Positions 41,631-50,287 of a stretch of DNA of 64,000 nucleotides are shown here, piece by piece. A program made the translations under genes and the position numbers. Under the pieces are notes generated by a model, which was not told the origin of the DNA, did no database searches, and saw only the letters and a program-made list of their open reading frames with translations. The DNA lies in NCBI RefSeq assembly GCF_000582685.1, contig NZ_KK073768.1, positions 2,958,883 through 3,022,882 on the forward strand, read 5' to 3'. This stretch comes from [Scytonema hofmanni] UTEX 2349. Its GTDB lineage: Bacteria; Cyanobacteriota; Cyanobacteriia; Cyanobacteriales; Nostocaceae. Position 1 is the first letter of the stretch. The number at the start of each line of letters is the position of its first letter.

Positions 41631-43121
41631 TTAATTCTGCACTTGCGGTTGTGGTGAACCGGGAATTGTCACATCGATCGCAGTCACCTGTGCTGCTAAC
41701 TGAGTCAATGGAGGGTTAATAGCACTTTGATTCCCGACTACCAGTGTCACCATATTTTCTGGCTTGAGATATTTCTGCGCTACCCGTTGCACATCATCAA
41801 CTGTGGTTGCAGCTACAGCTTTTTGATAGCGGAACAGAAAATCAGCCGGATAGCCGTAATATTCGTAGCGCATCAAACGTGATAAAGTCTGTTTCGGGTC
41901 TTGAAAATTGAAAACAAACGAGTTGAGTGTAGACTCTTTAGCAAAAGCCAATTCCTGGGGAGTGACTTTTTCAGCTTGAATGCGCTTAATTTGAGTTTGC
42001 ATAGCTTTAACAAACTGTACAGTAGCATCCGATCGCGTTTGTCCCCCAGCAATGAATAACCCAGGATAATCGTAGCTGGGACTCCAGGAACCGTAAACAG
42101 AATAAGCTAAACCTTGACGCGATCGCACTTCATTAAACAAGCGTCCCCCAAATCCATTTAACACCCCATCCAACACATCCAACGCCGGATAATCGGGACT
42201 GTTGAACTGTCCCCCCAAATGCCCGATGAGAATGTTACTCTGAGTCAATTGTGGCTGATTGACAAAAAACACACCACCTGTTTTAGCTTGCTTCACCACA
42301 GGTAACTGAAGTTTAGGCAAATTGGGGTTAGCCTTCCAATCACCAAACTTAGCTTGAACAAGTTCGCGCATCTTCTTAGAATCAAAATCGCCAGCAATCC
42401 CCAAAATCATATTATTCGGGTAGAAATATTGCTGATAAAACTGAATCAAATCCTCACGCTTAATCTTATCTATCGTTGCATACTCCGTCGTTCTGGCATA
42501 AGGGCTATCCTTGCCATAAATCAATTTACTAAATTCCCGACTGGCAATATCATCAGGATCATCATTGCGTCTAGCGATACTACCTTTCTCCTGCGTCTTC
42601 GACAACTCCAGTTTATCAGCAGCAAACATCGGCTCTCGCAGCACTTGGGCAAACAGCCCAAACACCGTTTCTAAATCTTCAGTAAGCGACTCAAAACCAG
42701 CAGCAGCCGAAGTCTCACCAATACCAGTTTCCACCGAAGCTGCCCGTTGTTCCAATATCTGATTTAGCTGATCGGGAGTATGCTTGCGAGTTCCTCCTGT
42801 TCGCATCACATCCCCAGTAAAATCAGCCAACCCGATCTTATCAGCCGGCTCAAAGCGATCGCCAGTACGCACCAAAGCACTACCACTCACCAACGGCAGC
42901 TCGCGATCCTCCATCAAATATACAATCATCCCATTTTGCAGCACAAAGCGATCGTACTTCGGCAACTTCACCTCAGGTAAAGGTGCAAACCGCAACTCAG
43001 TATAAGGCTTCGCTCCCGTCGCTGCCACAGCAAAATCAAACATTCCCACAAGCAACAGAGTAAAACAAAGCACCAACGAATACAAAATTATCCTCTTCCT
43101 CTGACCCCTTACCTTATACAT
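41631..43121 (-). CDS. M16-family peptidase-like protein lacking the HxxEH site
   Basis: About 496 residues from the ATG at 43121, which has GGAGAG ahead of it; a longer frame from 43166 starts in repeat DNA (CGCCAAGACGCCAAG) and is rejected. A signal peptide or anchor lies at residues ~10-33 (IILYSLVLCFTLLLVGMFDF). The two M16 halves are visible (FVLQNGMIVYLMEDRELPLV, then GIAGDFDSKKM and the Peptidase_M16_C region RQGLAYSVYGSW). At the place of the zinc motif the sequence reads ADFTGDVM rather than HxxEH. It is thus probably catalytically inactive and pairs with the active M16 protein encoded just upstream, as in known M16 heterodimers. It acts in the periplasm. Confidence 0.9.
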   Translation of the reverse strand: MYKVRGQRKRIILYSLVLCFTLLLVGMFDFAVAATGAKPYTELRFAPLPEVKLPKYDRFVLQNGMIVYLMEDRELPLVSGSALVRTGDRFEPADKIGLADFTGDVMRTGGTRKHTPDQLNQILEQRAASVETGIGETSAAAGFESLTEDLETVFGLFAQVLREPMFAADKLELSKTQEKGSIARRNDDPDDIASREFSKLIYGKDSPYARTTEYATIDKIKREDLIQFYQQYFYPNNMILGIAGDFDSKKMRELVQAKFGDWKANPNLPKLQLPVVKQAKTGGVFFVNQPQLTQSNILIGHLGGQFNSPDYPALDVLDGVLNGFGGRLFNEVRSRQGLAYSVYGSWSPSYDYPGLFIAGGQTRSDATVQFVKAMQTQIKRIQAEKVTPQELAFAKESTLNSFVFNFQDPKQTLSRLMRYEYYGYPADFLFRYQKAVAATTVDDVQRVAQKYLKPENMVTLVVGNQSAINPPLTQLAAQVTAIDVTIPGSPQPQVQN

Positions 43122-43260
43122 ATCTCTCTCCATTCCTTCTTGGCGTCTTGGCGGTTCGTTTCTCATTTCTTCGTGATGTTGCGGTTATTACCCTACACGT
43201 TCAGGCACGAAATTCTTGGGTGTTACGCGTACAAAACACAGACGCGATAAATCGTCGTCT

Positions 43261-44856
43261 CTACTTCTTCGACAACAACTTACCAACAGTGCGATTTTCC
43301 GGTGTAAAACTTTCCCTCGCTACCCGTTGAATATCCGCAGGAGTCACAGCCGCAATTTGATCCAACTGCTTAAACAAATTGCGCCAAGAACCAGTTTTCA
43401 CCTCATATTCCAACAATTGCTGCGCCATACCCATATTAGAATCAAGCGATCGCAACAAACCCGCACGAGCTTGCGTCTTCACTCGATCCAACTCAGAAGG
43501 TGAAACAGGCTGAGTTTTCAAAGAGTCAATTTCCTTTCTTAAAGCGATCGCCACCTCATCAACATTGTGACCCGGAGCCGTGAGAGCATAGAACAACATC
43601 AAATTCGGATACTTATCTCCCGGAAATCCACTGAAACCTTGAGCAGTCAGCGCCAAACGTTGTTGTTCTACCAAAGACTTATATAAGCGCGACGTGCGCC
43701 CACTACTCAACAAACTGCTAATAATGTCATAAACTGCATTATCTGGATGAGTAATTGCCGGACGGTGATAACCTTCTAAATACAAAGGTTGTGAACGTAA
43801 TTCTAAAATAACTTCCCGCGTTTGCTTTTGCTCCGGTTCCACGGGGACTTGCGTTTGTGCTTTGGGTTTAGCCTTAAAGCGTCCAAAGTAAGTTTGCGCC
43901 AGTTGTTTCACCTGATTTGGTTTAACATCTCCAACAATGGCGATCGCTAAATTGCTCGGTACATAGTACGCATCGAAAAACTTCCGCACATCTTCCCGTG
44001 TTAGGTTGCGGATATCCTCATCATAACCAATTACCGGACGCCTGTAAGGATGTACTTTAAAAGCAGTATCGTTAAATTTCTCCACCATCAAGCCGATAGG
44101 AGAATTTTCCACCCGCAAACGGCGTTCTTCTAAAATTACATCTTTTTCTTTATAAAACTCGCGAAATACAGGATCGAGAAATCTGTCAGATTCCAAAGAC
44201 ATCCACAATTCCAACTTGTTAGAAGGAAAACTGTAAAAATAGCGAGTGGCTTCTGTGGAAGTATTCGCATTTAAACCAACACCTCCCGACTGTTGGACAA
44301 TTTGCCCCAACTCGTTTTGCTTGACTAATTTGGCTGCTTGTGCTTCCAAATTTTTAAACTCAGCAGATAACTTAGCAACTTCATCTTGTTTACCACCAGC
44401 TTTCGCTGTTTTAATTTGGCTAGCTAACTGATCCAAACGGTCTAGTAAAGGTTTTTCTGCTTTGTAGTCTTTTGTACCAAGAATCGTTGTCCCCTTAAAT
44501 GCCAAATGCTCCAGAAAGTGCGCTACGCCTGTTTTTCCATTTGGCTCATCCACACCACCGACATCAGCGTAAGTTAGAAAAGAAACTACAGGCGCTTGAT
44601 GGCGTTCTAAGACAATGAACTTCATGCCATTATCAAGACGAAACTCCGTCAATTCCTTAATTACTCGATCTAAATAAGGTTGAATCGAAGTTGGAGGTGG
44701 TGGGGTTTGCGTTTTAGCGAAAGCAATTTCAGGTAACAACCCCCAACAAAAGAATATTGGCAAAATAAGGGTTACAACTAGCCGACGAATGGGTATTCTC
44801 AAGCTTGAGAAAAAGCTAAAATCTACAATTGGTGAGAAGTAACTAAGCTGCTTCAT
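43261..44856 (-). CDS. M16-family zinc peptidase (active partner)
   Basis: The protein has 531 residues. A signal peptide/anchor lies at ~23-47. The zinc site is complete: His113-Phe-Leu-Glu116-His117 in GVAHFLEHLAFKGT, with the third ligand Glu in VILEERRLRVENSP. The second half holds the usual R/Y pair region (SSGRTSRLYKSL). It has an inserted Lys/Ala-rich helical section (residues ~130-180). It acts on peptides or small proteins in the periplasm. It is the upstream gene of a pair with the inactive homologue at 41631-43121, 140 bp apart, and is divergent from a TetR-type regulator. Confidence 0.93.
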   Translation of the reverse strand: MKQLSYFSPIVDFSFFSSLRIPIRRLVVTLILPIFFCWGLLPEIAFAKTQTPPPPTSIQPYLDRVIKELTEFRLDNGMKFIVLERHQAPVVSFLTYADVGGVDEPNGKTGVAHFLEHLAFKGTTILGTKDYKAEKPLLDRLDQLASQIKTAKAGGKQDEVAKLSAEFKNLEAQAAKLVKQNELGQIVQQSGGVGLNANTSTEATRYFYSFPSNKLELWMSLESDRFLDPVFREFYKEKDVILEERRLRVENSPIGLMVEKFNDTAFKVHPYRRPVIGYDEDIRNLTREDVRKFFDAYYVPSNLAIAIVGDVKPNQVKQLAQTYFGRFKAKPKAQTQVPVEPEQKQTREVILELRSQPLYLEGYHRPAITHPDNAVYDIISSLLSSGRTSRLYKSLVEQQRLALTAQGFSGFPGDKYPNLMLFYALTAPGHNVDEVAIALRKEIDSLKTQPVSPSELDRVKTQARAGLLRSLDSNMGMAQQLLEYEVKTGSWRNLFKQLDQIAAVTPADIQRVARESFTPENRTVGKLLSKK

Positions 44857-44867
44857 AAGGAAAATAA

Positions 44868-44985
44868 AGGGACTGGGGATTAGGGATTAGGGATTAGGGA
44901 CTGGGGATTGGGGACTGGGGAATTTGAAGAGAGGGAAAGAATTATTGCCAATGCCCCATGCCCAATGCCCGATGCCCAATTCCCC
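44868..44985. repeat. GGGATTAGGGACTGGG and CCCAATG tandem repeats
   Basis: About six imperfect units of GGGA(C/T)T(A/G)GGG at 44868-44920 are followed by CCCAATG/CCCGATG units at 44950-44985. They occupy the spacer between the divergent M16 and TetR genes and belong to the same repeat class as those near 5825 and 55560. Confidence 0.8.
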
Positions 44986-45097
44986 ATACTCTAATAAAAC
45001 AAGGCGTTAATCTTGTATTAAGCTTTCTATGATTTTTATACTTCACATTAGACAATAATGCTACAAATCCTGTTCCGGAGATATCACCATAAATATT

Positions 45098-45712
45098 ATG
45101 CGAGTTTTTAATTCTTCCCCACCTGCTGAGGCACAAACCCGTACCCGCATTTTAAGCGCAGCACTTCGGTTGTTTGCTTCACAGGGATTTGACGGTACGA
45201 CTACCCGCGATTTAGCCCAGGCAGCGAGTGTAGCTGAAGGTACCTTGTTTCGTCATTTTCCGAATAAAAAGGCGATTTTGATTGAGGTAGCGACTAACGG
45301 CTGGGTGGAGATTCTGACAGATTTGCTGACAGAATTGAGTGAAATGGGCAGTTATAAGGCGATCGCACAAGTGATGCGCCGGCGGATGTGGAATATGCAC
45401 AAAAATGTCGATTTGATGCGAGTTTGTTTTTTAGAAGCGCAGTTTCACCCAGATTTACGCGATCGCATTCAATTAGAAGTCATTGATAAAATGAGCGATG
45501 TTGCTGAAGCTTTCTTTCAAAGTGCGATGGATAAAGGCATCTATCGCCAAACGAATGCTAAACTGGTTGCCAAAGTTTTTTTAGGAATGTTTGCGATCGC
45601 AGGCTTTTCCAATAATACCTTAATGCAACCTGATGCCTCTCCTCAAGAAATGCAACAAATGGCAGAAGGACTCGCTGATATATTTCTTAATGGAGTCCTG
45701 GTGAAAGAGTGA
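45098..45712 (+). CDS. TetR/AcrR family transcriptional regulator
   Basis: The 204-residue protein has a typical N-terminal TetR DNA-binding domain: RTRILSAALRLFASQGFDGT, then TTRDLAQAASVAEGTLFRHF and PNKKAI. The C-terminal domain is helical and of normal length (MRRRMWNMHKNVDLMRVCFL). It is divergently transcribed from the M16 pair, so control of these peptidases or of itself is possible, but no operator palindrome stands out among the repeats. The ligand is unknown. Confidence 0.92.
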   Translation: MRVFNSSPPAEAQTRTRILSAALRLFASQGFDGTTTRDLAQAASVAEGTLFRHFPNKKAILIEVATNGWVEILTDLLTELSEMGSYKAIAQVMRRRMWNMHKNVDLMRVCFLEAQFHPDLRDRIQLEVIDKMSDVAEAFFQSAMDKGIYRQTNAKLVAKVFLGMFAIAGFSNNTLMQPDASPQEMQQMAEGLADIFLNGVLVKE

Positions 45713-46043
45713 GGAATTAAAAGTGAGGAGTTAGGAGTTAAATTAAATTCATAACTCTTTATTTGCTTAATTTACTTTTCAATTCACTAATTATCTAAAA
45801 ATCCTTTAAATCATTATTTTGGTATAGTTTTTTATGCAAATTTTAATTCAAACTTAATTGTAATATTTTTTATCATTAAAATTAAGTATTTTTTATTATA
45901 TTTAACATATTTTTCGTTCCGCAATCTCAAATATATTCTGATAAAACGTAACAAATCTACCTTTAGATCGATAGTATTAACAAATATAGTAAAGTACTTT
46001 TACTTATAAATAGAATTTTGTTCAGTATAGATGGTTAGCGATC
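45713..46043. other. AT-rich spacer, 330 bp, no gene seen
   Basis: No open frame or clear repeat. It should hold the promoter of the three-gene RimK-like operon that follows; no consensus promoter was recognised. Confidence 0.5.
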
Positions 46044-46616
46044 ATGAAAAATAGATTTAAATTGGATACGCCGTATCCCAGCAAAGCAATTTTCTTTGTC
46101 ATATTTATTACTTTGTTATTTGGAGCGGGATGCAGTTTGCAAAAGACTCAAGCCGTTAATTCCTCAGAACAAGAAACAAAAACTGTCGGGTGGGTAGAAA
46201 AAGTAATAATTCCTGGTGTTGAGAAAGAAGTTAAAGCAAAGCTTGATACAGGTGCGACAACAACCTCTATAAATGCCGAAATTTTAGAAAAGCCAGATAA
46301 CAAATCAGAATCTGGTGGAATGATTAAATTTAGATTTAGGGATGGAAAGAAAAACGGAGAGGTTTTTGAGCGTCCGATTGTGCGATGGGTGCAAATTAAA
46401 AGTCGCGAAGGTGCTGATATACGTCGTCCGGTCGTAGGAATGAAATTCTGTATTGCGGGTCGATGGATTGAAGAGGAAGTAAACCTTGCAGATAGACAAG
46501 ATTTTAACTATCCAGTTTTAATCGGACGCAACATGCTAAAAGAAGGCAAGTTGGCTGTTGATTCATCTGCAACGTTCACTGCACAACCATCATGTGCAAC
46601 TCAGGAGGCACAATAG
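46044..46616 (+). CDS. Retropepsin-like (ATP-dependent zinc protease family) lipoprotein
   Basis: The 190-residue protein begins with a signal peptide ending in a lipobox LFGAGC (Cys30), so it is a predicted lipoprotein. The mature part is a single retropepsin-like domain: active-site Asp68 in KAKLDTGATTTSI and the family segment YPVLIGRNML. This is Pfam Zn_protease (PF05618), found beside RimK-type ligases. Its stop overlaps the start of the next gene by one base. The three genes form a conserved operon with an inactive transglutaminase-7TM protein and an ATP-grasp ligase. A peptide-processing role at the cell envelope is inferred. Confidence 0.9.
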   Translation: MKNRFKLDTPYPSKAIFFVIFITLLFGAGCSLQKTQAVNSSEQETKTVGWVEKVIIPGVEKEVKAKLDTGATTTSINAEILEKPDNKSESGGMIKFRFRDGKKNGEVFERPIVRWVQIKSREGADIRRPVVGMKFCIAGRWIEEEVNLADRQDFNYPVLIGRNMLKEGKLAVDSSATFTAQPSCATQEAQ

Positions 46617-48247
46617 TGAATCGGACTTTTCGCGCTTTGCTGTTAGCATTATTTTTAACAGCGATTGGACTAGCAATCTTTTTCCATAAACTTTCTAATT
46701 CAGATGTACCATTGTTTCCCAACCAAGCTTATAGAAGTTGGTACGTTGAAGCAAAGTTATCGTTGAATTCTCAGCAATCATTACTGCCTTCAGAAGAAGA
46801 GGCAAAGTCAACAAGCATTCAACTTTATCTTCCCCAAGAATCTCAACGGTACAGAATTGATAGTGAAGATTTTACGGATGGAAGATTTGAACGTAAAATC
46901 AAAACCTTGGAGAATTCATTAAATAGAATAGCTGTATTTAGTAGGCAGGATGACGCTAATAATAAGTTTATATTTTACCGAGCAATAATTCGCCGGAAAG
47001 ATACCGCTACAGCAGGAACCGAAGTAGTTCCAATTTCCGGACGCCGATTGGTCGATCAAGAACTTGTAAGATTTGGCGAAAATACCGCTAGAGTTGAAGA
47101 TAATCTCAAGGAAAATTCGCCAAGTGCAGAAATTAACGCGCTGTTGAATGAGGCTAAAAGTCAATCAACCGATCGCCAATCTTTAGCCAATAAAATCTAT
47201 CAAATATCTCTTTTGAAAGATGACATTCGAGTTCAAGCTATCAGAAGAAACTTGAGAAATCAAGAATCTACCCCAGAATTAGCCGCATTTTTGTTGAATA
47301 AAACCAACATTCCGGCACGAGTTGGTAACGGTATTTTGCTGAGAAGTGAAGAAGTATATTCCACCGACTTTATTCAGTGGCTAGAAATTCAAGTAGGCGA
47401 TCGCTGGTTAGCCTTCGATCCCATCGACTATAGCTTTAGAGAGCAAGACCGCTATCTAACATGGTGGTACGGTTCAGATCGTGTCTTACAAGCCAAAGGT
47501 GTAAACAATATCGCTTTAGAAGTCGTTGTTAAACCCAACACTGACAAAGGACTGACAAGCGCAATTTTGCAAGATGAAAAAGGCTTAAATCCACTTTTAG
47601 ACTACTCCTTGTTCAACCTGCCACTAGCAAATCAGCGAGTCTTTCAGGTACTTGTCTTAGTTCCAATTGGTGCTTTAGTTATTTCCATTTTGCACCAGAT
47701 AATTGGATTGCAAACCTTTGGGACATTCACACCAATATTAATTGCCCTTTCCTTCCGCCAAACTGGACTGATTGTTGGCGTTCCGCTGTTTATTTTAGTT
47801 GTAATTATCGGGCTTTTGATTCGTGCCTATTTGAATAGATTGCAGCTTTTAATTGTGCCTCGACTCGCCGCAATTTTAACAGCAACCGTCTTAATAATGG
47901 CTGCTCTGGCAATTGTAATGGAACATTTTAATATTAGGCTGGGCTTGTCAATTTCTTTGTTCCCAATTGTGATTCTGGCGATGACAATCGAACGGGCAGC
48001 AGTGACATGGGAAGAAGAAGGAGCAAAAGAAACCATAATTGCCGGACTCGGTAGCCTTTTAGCAGCCACAATTGGGTATTTCTGCATCATTAATGACTAC
48101 GTGCAGCATTTAGCATTTGCCTTCCCGGAACTATTGCTGTTAGTTTTAGCTTTGAATATTCTTGTCGGACGCTACAACGGCTACAAACTAATTGAATATT
48201 TTCGATTTAGGTCATTACAACGACAGTTAAATCAAACACAGGTATAA
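46616..48247 (+). CDS. Inactive transglutaminase domain fused to seven transmembrane helices
   Basis: I chose the GTG at 46616, preceded by AGGAGG; an ATG at 46592 overlaps the upstream gene and is less likely. The protein has about 543 residues. There is one TM helix at the N-terminus, an extracytoplasmic transglutaminase-like domain (NKTNIPARVGNGILLRSE, then GDRWLAFDPIDY) and seven TM helices in the C-terminal ~200 residues. The usual catalytic Cys is absent before NIPARV (AAFLLNK). This is the inactive transglutaminase-7TM family found with RimK-like ligases. It may bind a peptide or peptidoglycan fragment and present it to the partners. Confidence 0.92.
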   Translation: MNRTFRALLLALFLTAIGLAIFFHKLSNSDVPLFPNQAYRSWYVEAKLSLNSQQSLLPSEEEAKSTSIQLYLPQESQRYRIDSEDFTDGRFERKIKTLENSLNRIAVFSRQDDANNKFIFYRAIIRRKDTATAGTEVVPISGRRLVDQELVRFGENTARVEDNLKENSPSAEINALLNEAKSQSTDRQSLANKIYQISLLKDDIRVQAIRRNLRNQESTPELAAFLLNKTNIPARVGNGILLRSEEVYSTDFIQWLEIQVGDRWLAFDPIDYSFREQDRYLTWWYGSDRVLQAKGVNNIALEVVVKPNTDKGLTSAILQDEKGLNPLLDYSLFNLPLANQRVFQVLVLVPIGALVISILHQIIGLQTFGTFTPILIALSFRQTGLIVGVPLFILVVIIGLLIRAYLNRLQLLIVPRLAAILTATVLIMAALAIVMEHFNIRLGLSISLFPIVILAMTIERAAVTWEEEGAKETIIAGLGSLLAATIGYFCIINDYVQHLAFAFPELLLLVLALNILVGRYNGYKLIEYFRFRSLQRQLNQTQV

Positions 48248-48253
48248 GCTGGT

Positions 48254-49189
48254 ATGCTTTCATCTTCACTTCGGCGTAGCGGCATTTTAGGAATTAATGC
48301 TCGCAACTTAGACTACATCTTTGCTAGCAATCCGCGTCAGCTATATCGCTATGCGGACAATAAACTAGAGACGAAAAAAATTACTCAAACTATTGGTGTG
48401 CCGGTTCCAGAAACTTATGGAGTTATTTCATTCCAAGGTGAGGTGAGAAACTTATCAAATATTATTAAACAACACAAATCCTTTGTTGTTAAACCTGCTC
48501 GTGGTAGCGGTGGGGATGGGATTGTAGTGATTAGTGATGTAACAGATGAGGGCTATCGCAAAGCTAGCGGTTCAATTCTCAAACCCGGAGACTTACAATA
48601 TCACATTTACAATATTCTCAGCGGCATGTTTTCGTTAGGAGGACAAACCGATCAAGCGATTATTGAATATGCGGTGCAATTCGATCCTGTGTTTGCTGAA
48701 ATTGCTTATCAAGGAGTTCCGGATATTCGAGTAATTGTTTATCGCGGAGTTCCGGCAATGGCAATGTTGCGTCTCCCCACACGGGCTTCTGATGGTAAGG
48801 CTAATTTACATAGAGGTGGTGTGGGTGTGGGTATTGATTTATCGACTGGTAAGACGCTGGCGGGTATTCAGAGAAACAGCTACATTGATAATCATCCGGA
48901 AACGAAACATTCGTTGCGCGATCGCCAAATTCCCCACTGGCAAACTATATTAGAAATAGCTGCCAAGTTAGGCGACAAAACAGAGTTTGGCTATCTCGGC
49001 GTTGACATTGTTTTAGACGAAGAAAAAGGACCGCTGTTACTAGAAATAAACGCTCGTCCCGGTCTTTCAATTCAAATTGCCAATCGAGAAGGGCTTATTC
49101 ATCGACTTGAAGCCATTGATAGTGCTTTGCCCAAACTCTCAGGAGTTCAAGAAAAAATTGCCTTTGCCCAAGAAACATTTGCAGTATAA
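48254..49189 (+). CDS. Alpha-L-glutamate ligase-like ATP-grasp protein (RimK-related)
   Basis: The 311-residue protein has the RimK-related signature: NARNLDYIFASNPRQLYRYA at the start, then FVVKPARGSGGDGIVVISD, and the metal/catalytic end EFGYLGVDIVLDEEKGPLLL followed by EINARPGL. It is expected to ligate an amino acid (glutamate-like) to a peptide or small molecule using ATP. It starts 6 bp after the 7TM gene and is the last gene of the operon. Comparative genomics in the literature on amidoligases predicts that these three proteins make and process a peptide product; the product is unknown. Confidence 0.93.
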   Translation: MLSSSLRRSGILGINARNLDYIFASNPRQLYRYADNKLETKKITQTIGVPVPETYGVISFQGEVRNLSNIIKQHKSFVVKPARGSGGDGIVVISDVTDEGYRKASGSILKPGDLQYHIYNILSGMFSLGGQTDQAIIEYAVQFDPVFAEIAYQGVPDIRVIVYRGVPAMAMLRLPTRASDGKANLHRGGVGVGIDLSTGKTLAGIQRNSYIDNHPETKHSLRDRQIPHWQTILEIAAKLGDKTEFGYLGVDIVLDEEKGPLLLEINARPGLSIQIANREGLIHRLEAIDSALPKLSGVQEKIAFAQETFAV

Positions 49190-49633
49190 TCAATTACGCA
49201 AAACTGTTTTTGCTTGCTGACACCATTGTTGAACTAACTCGATCGCCGGACATAAATCTCTTCGCTGCATGGTTGCTACCTGCAAGCGCATAATTTGTTG
49301 ATGCAATCTGTGGGTGGGAGTTTCTGCCAACTGTGCCACCGAACCTATACCTGCATGAAGCAATAATCCGCAATACTGCGTCCCCACACTGGGAATCCGA
49401 GCCAAATCCGCCAAAGCCACCCACTTATTTACATACTGAAGATGAACTTGTAATTTATTTGCCAGCGCTACCTTAGATTGCAAACTATTTCCTTGTTGAA
49501 ACAGCGCTTTTGTGGTAAAGATACCGCAATTTTGGAGTTGGGCTAGTTCTTCCTGACTTAATCCCGGCAATTGCTCAATCGACCAATCGCCAGTTGGCGT
49601 ATTGTCCAATTTAGCTTGATTTTTAGCAGACAT
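49190..49633 (-). CDS. DUF4332 (helix-hairpin-helix) protein
   Basis: The 147-residue protein holds two helix-hairpin-helix-like units: IEQLPGLSQEELAQLQNCGI and LARIPSVGTQYCGLLLHAGI. This is the arrangement of DUF4332, present in most cyanobacteria. It could bind nucleic acid without sequence preference, but no role is established. Its stop lies directly beside the end of the RimK-like gene on the opposite strand (convergent, one base apart). The N-terminus is disordered. Confidence 0.85.
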   Translation of the reverse strand: MSAKNQAKLDNTPTGDWSIEQLPGLSQEELAQLQNCGIFTTKALFQQGNSLQSKVALANKLQVHLQYVNKWVALADLARIPSVGTQYCGLLLHAGIGSVAQLAETPTHRLHQQIMRLQVATMQRRDLCPAIELVQQWCQQAKTVLRN

Positions 49634-49766
49634 TTTTTTACCTGAGAAATAAGTTCATTTAACTATTGTGACAAATTCACTCGTTGAGATCCTTGTCGAT
49701 AGTTAGATAACAACAAGAACGTGACGTAGTACTGTAAATTAATTCATCGTAACGACGGATATATTT

Positions 49767-50090
49767 ATGCGTTTTCCACTTTTGTCCATTAAATCCGCAA
49801 TTAGAGGCAAGGCGATCGCCAACATCCTTGCTGCTATAACAACCGCGCTAACTTCTGCGGGGTTAGTCAGCTGCGGTAACGACGAACCAAAGCCACAGAC
49901 TGAAACCCAGCAACAAAATCAACAATATGCTCAGTACAACAATCAGACTAACCAAAAGCCTATCCGGTCTAACAACGACAAAGATGACGACAAAGATGAC
50001 GACAAAGATGACGACGACAAAGATGACGACAAAGATGACGACGACAAAGATGACGACAGAGACGACGATAAAGACGACAACAAAAATTAG
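49767..50090 (+). CDS. Lipoprotein with Asp/Lys repeat tail (DKDDD)
   Basis: The 107-residue protein has a signal peptide and a lipobox-like LVSC (Cys at ~36), followed by an Asn/Gln-rich linker. The last ~40 residues are only Asp, Lys, Arg and Asn in DKDDD units, encoded by GACGACAAAGAT tandem repeats (49978-50080). The tail is extremely acidic and may bind cations. The repeat DNA is prone to copy-number change. The function is unknown; the clear signal peptide supports it as a real gene. Confidence 0.75.
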   Translation: MRFPLLSIKSAIRGKAIANILAAITTALTSAGLVSCGNDEPKPQTETQQQNQQYAQYNNQTNQKPIRSNNDKDDDKDDDKDDDDKDDDKDDDDKDDDRDDDKDDNKN

Positions 50091-50180
50091 GGACTGGGGA
50101 TTAGGAAAAGAATTATTACCAATTCTCCATACCCAATGCCCAATGCCCATTGCCCAATAAACATAGGAGTGAAAATGAGT

Positions 50181-50209
50181 GTAAAGACGTAGCACTGCTA
50201 CGTCTCTAC
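50181..50209. repeat. Dispersed palindrome, copy 10 (GTAGCACTGCTAC core)
   Basis: GTAAAGACGTAGCACTGCTACGTCTCTAC, followed by AAGGGTTTCAGATAACGCAT, the longer tail shared with other copies. CCCAATG tandem repeats flank it on both sides. Confidence 0.85.
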
Positions 50210-50287
50210 AAGGGTTTCAGATAACGCATCATAAAAGAGCGATCGATGTCTAATGCCCAATGCCCATTGCCCAATGCCCATTTCCCA

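Noticed and set aside
44868..44985. Possible CRISPR array
   Set aside because: The units are 7-16 bp, imperfect and head to tail with no spacers; these are STRR-type repeats.
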